Assembly: GCF_963678635.1 (NCBI RefSeq)
Contig: NC_087067.1
Location: 43,313,829-43,377,828, forward strand
Reading direction: 5' to 3'
DNA from: Symsagittifera roscoffensis
Lineage: Eukaryota; Xenacoelomorpha; Acoela; Convolutidae
DNA length: 64,000 nt
Shown here: piece after piece, positions 37,501-45,347 of the stretch
How the letters are laid out: the number at the start of each line of letters is the position of its first letter
Numbering within the stretch: the stretch's first letter is position 1
The notes under the pieces: generated by a model
The model's database searches: none
What the model was told of the DNA's origin: nothing
The model's input: the letters and a program-made list of their open reading frames with translations, nothing else
Position numbers and translations under genes: made by a program

Positions 37501-38995
37501 TAATTAACTAATATCTTTAGAAAAAAAATCTTATATTTGGCGCTCAGAACACAAAGCGGCAGATGCTTAGTTAATAGACTACAGATTTCAATTTCACTCT
37601 GCTATCAATCTTTTTATTGGAAGTCAATTTGATTGATTGCTGTTTGAAACAAAAGATTCGACAAAAAAAAGTTTCTACAGGAAATCAATTTCACGTCAAA
37701 ATGAATGAATTACTCATGGCCGATATAAAAGAATGTATTGCTAAACTATATATGCGATAATTGCATTTTGAGCAAAAGTCATGAACGTAGTCAGTACTTG
37801 TATATAGGTCTTATGGTAATTTCTTTTGTTTTTTTTTCAGAAAAAAGTCTCATAACTTTTTCACATACAATTTTGATTTTCCGCGGTTTGACATAGTATA
37901 AAATTGCATGATAGGCATTTTTTTTCAATACGGGAGGGCGCATGTTTTTCTTTAAAATTCGCAAGTTTAAGTTTTCCTCAAAAACACGCCAGTTTTTTTC
38001 TGTTTCATTGCGTTCATTACTCTCTTCCATCTGTCAATTGGCTTTGTTCATGAATTCGAAAGTTAATGATGAGGATACTTAGCCTTCTTCAGTATTTGAT
38101 TAGTATATAAATTTGAACAAAAACATTTTTAGGTCTTTTTAGTAAGTAAGTATATTAATTACTTCGAGTCACGTCTAGATACTCTATGCCAGTTACTTGA
38201 GGGAAATTCAGTTTTTCCCATCGCAGAAAAAAATGAAAAAATGGTTCTGCAAATGCAAATGGTTCTTTTTGAGGGGCACACAAACCCTCTTCCGCTTAAA
38301 TAACTGAAAATAAGCTCGTATATAGGCAATTTCCCTAGTGGAAAGATGATCTTAAATGAAAGATAGAAACTACTTCCGGTCTTTTTCCGTTGGAATTACG
38401 TACGAGAAAACGTGAATGAAATAGTTTGTTCACTCACTCATATCGGTCAATGGCTTCAAACGGACAGGTTATCGGGATATAGATAGCCATCTATCTTATA
38501 TCAGTCAAAGTAACTAATTAAGCCTGAAAATTCGCTTTGGATCAAGTTAACATCCTCCCCCCAGATAGACCAAGTTAAGATCTTAGCATTTAATTTGCAT
38601 TAAATTTGCTAAGCGCTGCATTTAAAATGCTCGATTCTGATGGGCTGAAAATTCTTATCTTAGAACCAAATTTACATCCTCCCCTCCCCCTCCCAAACAG
38701 CACTGGGAGGGGGGTGGGGGATTATGTTAACTTGGTCTCTCGCTACCAATTTCGTAAAGTTATGTGGCTTTTAATAATATCAACGTGATAATATTCTTGG
38801 CTCTTAGAACTTGATTAAATTATTTAGAAAAAAACTACAAATTATTGGAAGTATAAATTGTTCTAAATTTAGTAAGATTTTTTAAATGATTGATGAGCAA
38901 ATTGCATAATTTTGTAGGAAAATGAGCTTCCACGATCAGTTCCGGTTGGTGAGCCTGAAACAGTCTCTTCTGGAGTACATGTTCAAAAATTCTGA
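10080..38995 (+). CDS. ANO7: Anoctamin-7-like (TMEM16 family) membrane protein, 23 coding exons
   Basis: Anoctamins are dimeric ten-helix membrane proteins acting as Ca2+-activated chloride channels or lipid scramblases; which activity this one has cannot be read from sequence. Inferred exons: 10080-10530, 13261-13382, 13883-13993, 15371-15409, 16717-16743, 21269-21402, 22584-22641, 23002-23112, 23410-23575, 25020-25110, 25228-25324, 25768-25911, 26540-26677, 29389-29547, 31162-31310, 31739-31891, 32762-33012, 33298-33450, 33592-33644, 34014-34162, 34972-35062, 36966-37091, 38918-38995. All junctions are GT-AG and keep phase, giving about 1016 residues (family usual 850-1000). Motifs shared with vertebrate ANO7, from memory of that protein: QPLDHVR.YFGEK, YFAWLGFYT.WLLPAA, EYWKR.SA.LA, NPIT...[25 protein letters not shown], and VPDIPE followed by a KRE..LA.QAL-like stretch. 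The six Ca2+ ligands are present: N709, E713, E796, E799, E828, D832. Oddities are a Gln-rich N-terminus, two tiny exons (4 and 5) and a long TM6-TM7 loop. Exon ends are inferred, not from transcripts. Confidence 0.93.
10531..13260 (+). other. Anoctamin intron 1
   Basis: 2.7 kb, GTGAGT...TTTCAAG. Contains AT-rich GATTATAATC motifs and fragments with the TCGGAACAA tag (near 11287, 12349, 12487) that also mark other dispersed repeats in the window. No internal gene seen. Confidence 0.75.
13261..13382 (+). CDS. ANO7: Anoctamin exon 2: start of dimerisation domain
   Basis: Residues 151-191. The split codon completes as Asp, giving KRKI-DFVLVYE, the family hallmark (I-D-[FY]-V-L-V-[WY]-E). A charged Glu/Lys/Arg helix follows, then [14 protein letters not shown]. 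Acceptor TTTTTTCAAG, donor GTCAGT, phase 0 end. Confidence 0.93.
13883..13993 (+). CDS. ANO7: Anoctamin exon 3: dimerisation domain
   Basis: Residues 192-228. Encodes [20 protein letters not shown], the beta-strand/helix unit where other anoctamins have a Y..L..[PS]W..L..YAE pattern, ending N-M-R-A-P-L-Q (ANO7: KLPLQ). Phase 0 at both ends; donor GTAGGT. Confidence 0.93.
14078..14640. mobile_element. Two degenerate hAT-like MITE pieces in anoctamin intron 3
   Basis: 14078-14350 resembles the element at 21842-22276 (CCTTTGGTA, TTCCAAAAAGT, GCCTGC-GCGCAAA, GTCGACC...GGTCGA order). 14439-14640 has the opposite-orientation segment with TTTTCCGAGCTCTCCC. Ends are worn and no target duplication can be read. 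Confidence 0.65.
15371..15409 (+). CDS. ANO7: Anoctamin exon 4: 39-bp small exon
   Basis: Residues 229-241, [13 protein letters not shown]. Bounded by TTTGTTTCAG and GTGAGT and phase 0 on both sides, so it can be included or skipped without a frame change. It lies where vertebrate ANO7 has only a short linker between LPLQ and NWSA, so sequence similarity cannot confirm it. It could be a cassette exon. Confidence 0.65.
15940..16140 (-). repeat. Intronic repeat family copy (inverted) in intron 4
   Basis: In reverse complement it carries AAAATCAGGTGCCACAAATA, a TATGTCACATTAAAAC-like core and TTTTCAGTAGCAATT, matching the order in the copies at 24405-24540. Confidence 0.6.
16717..16743 (+). CDS. 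ANO7: Anoctamin exon 5: 27-bp microexon
   Basis: Residues 242-250, K-Q-D-I-S-Y-A-E-R. Bounded by GGGTTCTTTTAG and GTAAGT, phase 0 on both sides. Like exon 4 it falls in the variable linker before the SHQWSA motif and is supported only by splice sites and frame. It could be alternatively spliced or not used. Confidence 0.58.
16744..21268 (+). other. Anoctamin intron 5
   Basis: 4.5 kb intron, the longest here. Contains a full hAT MITE (19839-20234). The rest is AT-rich sequence without recognised features. A possible 11-bp microexon at 19249-19259 was rejected because it breaks the frame. Confidence 0.75.
19839..20234 (+). mobile_element. hAT-like MITE, 396 bp, perfect 8-bp target duplication
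   Basis: Starts CAGGGGCGGATTC and ends AATCCGCCCCTG. Flanked by CCTTGAAA on both sides (19831-19838 and 20235-20242). CAGGG...CCCTG ends with an 8-bp duplication are diagnostic of the hAT superfamily. No transposase, so non-autonomous. Confidence 0.93.
21269..21402 (+). CDS. ANO7: Anoctamin exon 6: dimerisation domain C-terminal part
   Basis: Residues 251-294 plus two bases. Contains [11 protein letters not shown] (ANO7 SNWSAGLLAWL) and PPDYFTCPF (ANO7 PPEYYSCRF). Acceptor TGTTTCAG, donor GTCAGT. A poly-C foldback element begins 18 bp past the donor. Confidence 0.92.
21421..21605. mobile_element. Poly-C-armed foldback element, 185 bp, 8-bp target duplication
   Basis: Ends GGATCTTGTTAAC and GTTAACACGATCC are imperfect inverted repeats. 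Flanks are GTATAATT at 21413-21420 and 21606-21613. Inside are C runs of up to 17 on one arm and G runs on the other. It starts 18 bp after the exon 6 donor. Related to 33743-33986. Confidence 0.85.
21842..22276 (-). mobile_element. hAT-like MITE, 435 bp, worn left end
   Basis: Same body as the 48463-48884 copy. Right end GATCCGCCCCTG is intact; left end reads CAGAAGCGTGCCG. Target duplication not recognisable, so older than its relatives. Confidence 0.8.
22584..22641 (+). CDS. ANO7: Anoctamin exon 7
   Basis: Residues 295-314. The split codon gives Lys, then [17 protein letters not shown], matching the FLGSDNQDTFFT.. motif of the family. Acceptor GATTTTAG, donor GTAAGC, phase 0 end. Confidence 0.93.
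22716..22965 (+). repeat. Three copies of a 68-bp tandem repeat in intron 7
   Basis: Units are spaced 68 bp (ATGATAGTTGACATTTTTTG at 22750, 22818, 22886). First two copies nearly identical, third diverged. Confidence 0.93.
23002..23112 (+). CDS. ANO7: Anoctamin exon 8
   Basis: Residues 315-351. Encodes [11 protein letters not shown], a basic linker, GVNRMV, then AAYPPHDG into the next exon (ANO7: FEILAKTPYG, GIHQLL, AAFPLHDG). This is the cytosolic link from the dimerisation domain to the first membrane segment. Confidence 0.94.
23410..23575 (+). CDS. ANO7: Anoctamin exon 9: run-up to TM1
   Basis: Residues 352-406. [14 protein letters not shown] and [20 protein letters not shown] are close to ANO7 and mark the amphipathic helix and start of TM1. 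Phase 1 end (tgg cta g|gtcag). Confidence 0.95.
23720..24830 (+). repeat. Intronic repeat family, about three tandem copies in intron 9
   Basis: Core order: CGCAAAAcAGG, AGTGATATATCA, AAAGCCCTTTCAGTCGCGAT, TCGAACGAC, GTTGTCCCAGTGT, GAGAAAAA. Copies centre near 23850, 24450 and 24680. Other copies are at 15940-16140 and 35600-36540. Confidence 0.75.
25020..25110 (+). CDS. ANO7: Anoctamin exon 10: TM1
   Basis: Residues 407-436. [20 protein letters not shown] completes membrane segment 1. N-H-N-P-V then begins the extracellular TM1-TM2 loop. Acceptor TTTCGCCTCAG, donor GTAAGT, phase 2 end. Confidence 0.94.
25228..25324 (+). CDS. ANO7: Anoctamin exon 11: extracellular cysteine loop
   Basis: Residues 437-469. 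Four conserved-type Cys positions around [11 protein letters not shown] and E-N-C correspond to the disulfide-forming TM1-TM2 loop (ANO7: SFEMCPLCLDC). Phase 0 end, donor GTGCGT. Confidence 0.94.
25768..25911 (+). CDS. ANO7: Anoctamin exon 12: TM2 and first cytosolic loop
   Basis: Residues 470-517. [17 protein letters not shown] opens TM2. [16 protein letters not shown] is the conserved cytosolic end. A foldback element begins 18 bp after the donor GTCAGT. Confidence 0.95.
25930..26136. mobile_element. Foldback element with reiterated GGCGACAG arms in intron 12
   Basis: Left arm GGCAAATAAGGCGACAG followed by three more 15-bp units. Right arm is the inverse (CTGTCGCCTTAA.GTACTGTCGCC then TTATTTGCC). 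It begins 18 bp past the exon 12 donor. No convincing target duplication, no ORF. Confidence 0.8.
26540..26677 (+). CDS. ANO7: Anoctamin exon 13: TM2-TM3 loop
   Basis: Residues 518-563. ENPRPQYAA, then [16 protein letters not shown], is nearly colinear with ANO7 ERPRPQFAA and NPITGEDEPYFPERSR. The end [11 protein letters not shown] starts TM3. Confidence 0.95.
26678..29388 (+). other. Anoctamin intron 13
   Basis: 2.7 kb without recognised features. A 118-codon open frame on the minus strand (27316-27672) has no recognisable motif and is probably chance or repeat-derived. Confidence 0.7.
29389..29547 (+). CDS. ANO7: Anoctamin exon 14: TM3-TM4
   Basis: Residues 564-616. Two hydrophobic segments: [19 protein letters not shown] (TM3) and the TM4 segment containing [16 protein letters not shown]. 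Phase 0 at both ends, donor GTAACC. Confidence 0.94.
29619..30053. mobile_element. Foldback element with CCCAAATGGCATAA arms in intron 14
   Basis: Each arm of about 65 bp holds three copies of CCCAAATGGCATAA with matching spacers, and the arms are inverse complements. The interior (29690-29990) is unique AT-rich DNA. No ORF. Confidence 0.88.
30422..30846 (+). mobile_element. hAT-like MITE, 425 bp, perfect 8-bp target duplication
   Basis: Starts CAGGGGCGTGTCTAGG, ends AATCCGCCCCTG; ATCATATT on both sides (30414-30421, 30847-30854). Internal GGGGTCGAATCCC resembles a tRNA-type B box, shared by several copies. Confidence 0.93.
31162..31310 (+). CDS. ANO7: Anoctamin exon 15: TM4-TM5
   Basis: Residues 617-665. 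W-E-M-H-R-T-Q (identical in ANO7), then [20 protein letters not shown] and AFFKGK, the strongly conserved TM5. Phase 2 end. Confidence 0.96.
31379..31401 (+). repeat. Run of 23 G in intron 15
   Basis: Uninterrupted G tract, 68 bp after the exon 15 donor. Could form a G-quadruplex; length may be an assembly estimate. Confidence 0.95.
31739..31891 (+). CDS. ANO7: Anoctamin exon 16: TM6 with Ca2+ ligands
   Basis: Residues 666-716. F-T-G-Y-P-G-H-Y, then the C-P-N-G-D-C pair (family E-C-x-x-G-C), then [21 protein letters not shown]709 and E713 correspond to the TM6 Ca2+ ligands (ANO1 N650/E654). Confidence 0.96.
32041..32130 (+). repeat. Short tandem CTCGATAGCCTACC repeats
   Basis: Four irregularly spaced copies of TCTCGATAGCCTACC in intron 16. 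Confidence 0.9.
32156..32560 (+). mobile_element. hAT-like MITE, degenerate, intron 16
   Basis: Begins near GGATCTAGGATTTGCTCGAG. Body has AGGTCGACCAAATTGATTTT, CCGAGCTCTCCCAAAGC and GGGGGTCGAATCCCTGA in the family order. Right end worn (TTAAATCAGCTGG). Confidence 0.8.
32762..33012 (+). CDS. ANO7: Anoctamin exon 17: TM6-TM7 loop, extended
   Basis: Residues 717-800. Basic Trp-rich start (K-K-W-W-N-K-W), then a Gly/Thr/Ser-rich low-complexity stretch absent from shorter anoctamins, then [20 protein letters not shown]796 and E799 are the TM7 Ca2+ ligands (ANO1 E702/E705). The exon is richer in G+C than its flanks. Confidence 0.94.
33298..33450 (+). CDS. ANO7: Anoctamin exon 18: TM7-TM8 core
   Basis: Residues 801-851. 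[20 protein letters not shown] and [12 protein letters not shown] are the most conserved anoctamin segment. E828 and D832 match the TM8 Ca2+ ligands (ANO1 E734/D738), with the same 29-residue distance from E799 as in ANO1. Confidence 0.97.
33592..33644 (+). CDS. ANO7: Anoctamin exon 19: start of TM9
   Basis: Residues 852-869, [18 protein letters not shown] (ANO7: GIWFHILAGLTHLAVISN). Acceptor has a long T tract; donor GTAAGT; phase 0 end. Confidence 0.96.
33743..33986. mobile_element. Poly-C-armed foldback element, 244 bp, intron 19
   Basis: Left end GGATCTACTTAACAACCCCC, right end GATTGCTAAGTAGATC then TGATCC. Flanks AAATTTAG (33735-33742) and AAATCTAG (33987-33994) agree in 7 of 8. Contains a 22-C run. 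Ends 27 bp before exon 20. A partial relative lies at about 52510-52590. Confidence 0.78.
34014..34162 (+). CDS. ANO7: Anoctamin exon 20: TM9 and last extracellular loop
   Basis: Residues 870-918. [11 protein letters not shown], then a loop with an N-F-T glycosylation sequon (family N-F-T-L-[AS]). It ends A-G-C before the R/S-Y-[KR] motif. Phase 2 end. Confidence 0.95.
34195..34860 (+). mobile_element. Remnant of hAT-like MITE sequence in intron 20
   Basis: Scattered family segments: GGGACCCTTTGGGGGCTATA (34444), TTAACCAAAAAATTGTG (34325) and GGGTCGAATCCCTGGGAGG (34799). Heavily worn; limits approximate. Confidence 0.5.
34972..35062 (+). CDS. ANO7: Anoctamin exon 21: TM10 start
   Basis: Residues 919-949. 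[10 protein letters not shown] (ANO7 YRAFRDDDGH), then [17 protein letters not shown]. The split codon before Tyr reads Ser, where most anoctamins have Arg. Confidence 0.94.
35600..36540. repeat. Intronic repeat family: inverted pair plus a third copy, intron 21
   Basis: 35625-35700 is the inverted form (GTTCAAATCACGACTGAAAA, GATATATCACT). About 35880-36000 and 36380-36500 are forward copies. The first two could pair in the pre-mRNA. Confidence 0.7.
36966..37091 (+). CDS. ANO7: Anoctamin exon 22: TM10 end and C-terminal helix
   Basis: Residues 950-991. [11 protein letters not shown], then [23 protein letters not shown]. The VPDIPE...K.KRE..LA.QAL pattern is a good marker of the ANO7 branch. 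Confidence 0.95.
37092..38917 (+). other. Anoctamin intron 22
   Basis: 1.8 kb, AT-rich; a C/G-rich imperfect palindrome near 38670-38720 (CATCCTCCCCTCCCCC / GGGAGGGGGGTGGGGG). No gene or full element seen. Confidence 0.7.
38918..38995 (+). CDS. ANO7: Anoctamin exon 23: C-terminal tail and stop
   Basis: Residues 992-1016 and [23 protein letters not shown], then HVQKF. Acceptor TTTTGTAG. ANO7 also continues with E-N-E after the QAL helix, which supports the join. The rest of the tail is not conserved. Confidence 0.78.
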   Translation, partial: ENELPRSVPVGEPETVSSGVHVQKF

Positions 38996-39016
38996 ATCGT
39001 GAAAATCGAATGAGTA

Positions 39017-39022
39017 AATAAA
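39017..39022 (+). promoter_or_regulatory. Candidate poly(A) signal of the anoctamin gene
   Basis: AATAAA lies 22 bases after the TGA, inside GTAAATAAAAATAG. If used, the 3' UTR would be very short. Another AATAAA near 39294 could serve instead. Confidence 0.45.
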
Positions 39023-39623
39023 AATAGAGGATTTCACTTTTATAACAAGCCTTTTCAATTTAAAAGACCTATTCGACATTCTTTCTGAACAAAACAACCC
39101 ACGAAAACAATTTTGCACATTTTTTTTTTCAATTGAAGTTTTAGTTCAACTTTGGCCATCTTAAATTTTCTTCATCAAAAGTTTCTCTTATTATTTTTAA
39201 AAAAATAAGTTGATACCCGAGTTGGTCTTTTGAACTGTAAAGTATGTCTGTCTTAATATCACCCGCACTCAGTTAAGAGAAGAGAAAAAAATCAATAAAA
39301 CACGGAGGCTAAGCACGCAACCACTACTAGCATTAAATAAGCTTTCAATGTTTACCGAGCACCCACTAAGCTGACAATACCTTGGTAGACAAAAATTGCC
39401 CATCAAAGTCAATTTTCGTTTTTCAAGCAACACAAAATAAGTAGACTGGTCGGATAAAACAAGCCGAAAAATAATAGGCCGAACACAGTTTTTAAGCGAA
39501 AAAAGGAAAATGAACTAAGTCAGGGCTAGTAATTTTACGAAAAACAGGAGTAAATCAACAATATTTGCAATGTTACTGGAAATTGCTTACAGTACAAAAA
39601 ATCCGTGATGTGGCAACTAAGTT

Positions 39624-39725
39624 GACAAAACACAAGCAGACAAATGAAAGTCCAAGCCGACAAAGCACAGGCAGACAAATGAAATTCCAAGCCGACAAAA
39701 CCAAAGCAGACAAATGAAAGTCCGA
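39624..39725 (+). repeat. Three copies of a 35-bp repeat
   Basis: Units start at 39624, 39659 and 39694, consensus GACAAA-CA-AGCAGACAAAT then GAAAGTCCAAGCC. Confidence 0.93.
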
Positions 39726-40164
39726 CCATTGAATTTTTCTCGAAATTTATTTTCTAGTTTTTTACAGAACCTCGAGCTCCAATCGCTTATAATTGAAAAG
39801 AATAGTTTGAAATTTATTGAACCGAATTTTGGGTTATAACCAATTTTATTCGATTACAATCAACTAAAATGGTTTGAATTACTTTAGACTTATTTACGAA
39901 TTTTTGAGAGACATACCACAAATGTAGCATACAACCGATTATCAGCTCTTGTTACTGAGTGCGGGTACTTTTTTGCACCCTGAGTAATCGGCAACTGTGG
40001 AGTGGAACTTGATTTTTGACTGCAGTGTTAGTGTTTCATTATTTGTTATGGCCTTTCCGTGTTTCATCTATGGCATCTATGGCAAACTATCACGACAAGC
40101 GAGGATAAAATATTGAAGCTTGCACATTTGAAAAAAAATTTGCGCATATTTGACTATAAGACAC

Positions 40165-40348
40165 CAGGGGCGGATCCAGGCTTTTTTCGAGAGGGTGGGG
40201 GGGGATTATCAAAAAATGGAAAATTTTGTCGGCCTTTTGTTTAGGTCAAGCGAATTGAAAGGTCAAGAAAAATGGATATCTCAAAAGAGTACAAAAGGGG
40301 GACCCTTTGGGTCGGCATGGGGTCGAATGCCCCCTGAATCCACCCCTG
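40165..40348 (+). mobile_element. hAT-like MITE, 184-bp internally deleted copy
   Basis: CAGGGGCGGATCCAGG...CCACCCCTG with TAAGACAC at 40157-40164 and 40349-40356. The middle of the family body is missing. Confidence 0.93.
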
Positions 40349-40359
40349 TAAGACACAAT

Positions 40360-43300
40360 TTTTTCAAGTGGCTATTTGAAAGTAATCAGAAGAACAAAAA
40401 CAATTTTATGGCAGATGAGTCTGAGTTGTCGAGATATGTTTGTTTAAATTGACTCAACCTGATACTATATTTTTTAATTGATTAGTTTGTGATCATGATT
40501 GAGGTAGTGAAATATTTCATTTGTCGAGAGGCTGTAAAATAATACAATTTATCAATTCTGAATTACACCAGCTCATAAATTGGTAAGAAGGTTTCCCAAA
40601 ATTTGAATTTTTATCAAAAAAGGAGTTTGGGCTTTAAAATTTATCCTAGTTTTGAACCCATTTTATCATTTATGTGGTTATAGCATTAGTTTCCTCCGTG
40701 TAATTGTCTTTTTTTTTAACCAAAATGAATGAAAACAGTTAATCGTGATTCTTCTTACGTTTCGAAGTTTCATAGATGAAACTTCCCCAAACTTCACAAA
40801 ATACCGATTTGATGACCAATTAAACTTAAAATTGGAATCTGTTCAGCCCATTGTATTTACGAAATCAAACAGCTGTTTTGAAGAGCAGCGAAAATCCATA
40901 AGGACAAAATTCCCTGCTTTCTCCGAAATGAAAAACATTGTATTTCCGGTAGAAAACAAATAAAACGGTTTGTTTTTAGTCTGATGACGGACCAAATGAC
41001 TGATCCTAGCGCAAAAGAAGAGCAAGTTGGCATCTAAAGAAAAAGAAAAGCAAGGTCATCTATCTTGGAAACAAAGTATTCAATCATGTTCATTTCAAAA
41101 AATAAGATTTATCATTTGTATTCCACACTTTGTAACCTCAGCCTGGTTTGGTGACTAGCCTTATTCAATGACTATTTATGACCAAATATGGTGATGCCTA
41201 AACATAGTTTAATTATATTGCAATCAGGAAAAATAATTTATTTTTTGAAAGCAAACTGGTTTTTTTATGGTTTAAAAATTAGATGATTGTGAGTGATTGA
41301 CATTTAAATCTTGAATCTAATTACTTAACGTTTCATGTCTGGTCTTCATTTTGTGTAGCAAACTCTTTTGAAGTGAGCAGCCTTGATGTATTTCAAGTTG
41401 TTGAAACAAACATACTCTTTAAATTCAATCTATTAAACTACCATTAATGAATTAAGTTTAGTTTAGAAACGTCATTAGACGTTTTTTATTATGGCACAGT
41501 CAATGATTAACAAAACTGGCATAAAGGGAGTCTCTTCATTCCGGTAAAACCATGCAATGGGCCCTCTAACTTAGAGGGAAGACTGGAAGTATATGTTTTA
41601 ATGGGCAGTGATAGCTGAAGAAAACACCGAGATAGCGAACCTCCTAAGCCCGCTGGAATGCTCAAAACTTTCCATAAGCGTTTGGAAATTAAAGGCAGAA
41701 ACTGTTAATTCTACCGAGAGCACTCCTTTCGACGTGAAAGGGAAAAAACACTAAAGTTGATGCTTTATACAATGGATTATGGACATCTTTAGATCAACTC
41801 CGAGAAAATGACTAGTGAACTTTTGGGGGAGAAAAGTGGACAATTTATGTATTTGTCAAAATAATCAAATGTAGCAACTGTACACAAATCGCAAATTGCA
41901 ATCCTCAATATTACGAGCAAAACTCATATTAATTTTTAATGGAAGCGTTAGAGTTCCCAGTTTTATTAGCCTGTACGAAGTAGGCACGGAAAAAGGCGAG
42001 GCATGAATTCAAGAACACAGAGGGCTTGGCGATACTCCCTACGGACAAAGCAACAAGGAAAAAAATTTCATCAAACTCATCCATGACAACAAAGTCAATT
42101 GGAATGAAGACAAGAGACCAACCCAAGAGCTCTAAAATTAATGAAAGGTCAACTGGTTATTTAGGAGAAAACTGTTTTTTTTTCAACCATTCAATACCTC
42201 AGACCAAAGCCATTATGGGAATGGATCGTGGGTGGTTCTCTGCACAAAGAAGTATGACGAGTAAGGTTAATCGCTGACATTTATATCTCCAAAGCCAAAA
42301 ATGTGGACATCAAAAATGTTCCGTCGGATAACCACAATAGATTTTAAAAAAATTTGGGTTTAGATTGAATTCATTTTTTTTGTCGGACTATCAATGGAGT
42401 GCCCCATTGCTGTCGTTTTTGCTTCATCATCAGTTATGGCTGGACCGGAAAGACCGAACTTAGTACCCTCAGCTATACCTTTTCAATACCCTGACTTTCC
42501 AATTGATACAACGACGACAGCAGAAAATCAGAACATACCGAACCCACAAATTGTCGAAATTGACGACGATATTTCAGCAACCGAATTCTCTGTTTATTAG
42601 ACAGCAGAATCTCCCAAACATTAATTTTTTTGTTCATCAAAACCTCGCCAAAACGTTGATCTGGAACGATTACAACATCATCTTTGCTATTAACACCTCT
42701 CGTGGTTACTTTTTCGATTCTTCTTCAATTGGACAACGCTCAAAATTATGAACTAAAGTCCAGACAAAAAGAAAAAAAAATGAACAAATATTCTCGATAA
42801 TTCAGTAAACAATCCAGCTTCGTGGACTCTTTTGAATTATTGTGCTCAGAACGTTCTATGCTTTTCGCTCCGGAACTAGGTCTTCTTTAAAGTTTTTTTT
42901 CCATTTGATTGTCAGTAAAACTGGTTAAATTTAGTATCACATGATGATAAGTTTGAATTTGGTTTCCATTGTGTCCAAAACCACTCAAACTGCTCAGTAT
43001 GAAGCAATATTTTCACATAAACGCCAGTCAAACTTTTGAATTTTTGTTTGAAATTGGGCAAAAAAAATCTCGGTTCTAGAACTGATTTCCTACCACTTAA
43101 AGGTAATTTTTTAAATCCTAAAACAGTAACCCGATGCATTAAAAAAACTTTAGACAGAAATAAAAATGAAATAAATAAATTGAAAAATTTATTTCGATTA
43201 TTAAAAAAATTCTTTCTTGTGAAACAGTTTTGAACTATTGTTCTCTGCTACTCTTTTCTAGTACCACAAAGTGATAAGGTTCATCTTCAGTTCAGTTTGG

Positions 43301-43425
43301 TATTCATGTGTTTTGGTTGGCATTTGTGATTGTGGTCAAAATTGTACGTGCTCTTTTGTTCCTTTCATTGATAAAACAACTTGTTCCAACACCATTCGAA
43401 TTGCTCCTTATGAAGCAATATTTTG
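40360..43425. other. Intergenic, no supported gene
   Basis: Mostly unique AT-rich DNA. 41560-42300 is somewhat richer in G+C and could include old coding or transposon debris, but no family is recognised on either strand. Confidence 0.5.
42394..42600 (+). CDS. Hypothetical 68-residue ORF
   Basis: Reads M-E-C-P-I-A-V-V-F-A-S-S-S-V-M-A-G-P-E-R..., then Pro-rich, then an acidic end (IVEIDDDISATEF). Composition is more protein-like than nearby frames, but there is no recognised domain, no clear signal peptide and no poly(A) signal close by. It could be one exon of a larger gene or chance. Confidence 0.22.
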   Translation: MECPIAVVFASSSVMAGPERPNLVPSAIPFQYPDFPIDTTTTAENQNIPNPQIVEIDDDISATEFSVY

Positions 43426-43426
43426 A

Positions 43427-43968
43427 TGTCCCTCAAATCATGTTTAAAATTTGACGAAAATCTCAAACCGGGATACTTCCAGTCTTTTGATTTAAACCCC
43501 TCAAATCATGTTTAAAATTTGAAAAAAATCTCAAACCGGGATACTACCAGTCTTTTGATTTAAACCCCTCAAATCATGTTTAAAATTTGACAAAAATCTC
43601 AAACCGGGATACTACCAGTCTTTTGATTTAAACCCCTCAAATCATGTTTAAAATTTGACAAAAATCTCAAACCGGTATACTACCAGTCTTTTGATTTAAA
43701 CCCCTCAAATCATGTTTAAAATTTGACAAAAATCTCAAACCGGGATACTTCCAGTCTTTTGATTTAAACCCCTCAAATCATGTTTAAAATTTGAAAAAAA
43801 ATCTCAAACCGGGATACTACCAGTCTTTTGATTTAAACCCCTCAAATCATGTTTAAAATTTGACAAAAATCTCAAGTAGGGATACTACCAGTTTTTTGGT
43901 TTAAACCCCTCAAATCATGTTTAAAATTTGACAAAAAATCTCAAACCGGGATACTACCAGTCTTTTGC
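43427..43968 (+). repeat. 68-bp minisatellite, about eight copies
   Basis: Unit marker CCCCTCAAATCATG at 43497, 43565, 43633, 43701, 43769, 43838 and 43906, plus a partial first unit. Units are nearly identical, so the array is young. Noncoding. Confidence 0.97.
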
Positions 43969-45206
43969 TACTGAAAGCCTAGCATAATTCAAATAGTCAA
44001 ACAACGTCGAAAAATTAATAGTCAAACAAATAGTCAAGAAATTAAAACGTTAATTTAGCTTTTGTCACCATTCGTGAACATAGTTCAGTAATCCAATGCT
44101 ATAAAAAATTTGACAGGAAAAAAAAACGAAACAAGAAATTGGAAAATTATTTTTGGTAATTGAAAAAACCTTCGTGTGAAATACCTTCTAACAGTTGTGG
44201 TCGAAACACTCTGTGCTACTAGCTCAGAAACAGGGTCTCTTTAGTAGATTTCCCTATTCATTGGCGGGAAATTTTGTGAAAATTAGTATCACAGTGTTAA
44301 ATAATATTGGGTTCAGTTTTATATTGATGGATTTTGATTGGCATTTATGATTATGTTGAGCTTCGAATTTTGCCACCGAACTTTGAACCTTCGAATGGCC
44401 GAATGCGCAAATCAACTTCCTTAATTGAAAATAGTACATGATACATCAGTTTGCAGATTTTCCTTGTAGTTCATCTGAAATACGGAGTTAGCTTAAATAA
44501 AGGGCGCCTTTTCAATTCTAGGAGGATCATTTCACAACCTAAAGACGATTGTAAAAATTTTTTCTCGTATTCGAGATATTTGTATTCTTAAACTTGCATT
44601 AGAATAAGTCATAAAACAAGTTTCAGACAAAAATATTTTCTTTGATATAATAAACGACTGGCTACAATTTTATTATTGCCAAGACAATTGATGAGTACTT
44701 GTCTCATTATCAATTTGTGGTCTAAAAATTTTGAGAAATTTGCATATACGTTTTTTAGAACCCCACAATATGGTTTTGAATAAATTTGGTTTTGAATAAA
44801 TTTGATTTCAATGCCTTTCTATATGCCATTATGACTGTTATAGTCCTACGTGTACTATACTAGACCGGGTTATTTATGTTGCAGTTGCAATAAGGCATAA
44901 TTTATTAATATATAAGCTGATAAATCGAGGTGGAATGAGCCATGAAACCCTTCGTGACAAAAATAACATACAAAAACAGCACAAAAAAAACATTTTTTAA
45001 CCACTGATCTGAAAAAAATAAATTAAGATAAACTGAGTTGGAAAACTGTCGAGCTGGATTTAGACAAATCTAATTTAAAAAAATTTATTTCCATATTTTG
45101 TTTGCTATCCAATCACAGCTTGACATAAAGTGCTCTTAATTGCTGTATCGATTGAGATATGGATAGTTTTTGAGCTTGAGATACTAGGAGAAATATAGAC
45201 AGCAAA

Positions 45207-45347
<141 letters not shown>

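Noticed and set aside
43427-43968. CRISPR-like array
   Set aside because: Units are head-to-tail and identical throughout, with no variable spacers, in an animal genome: a minisatellite.
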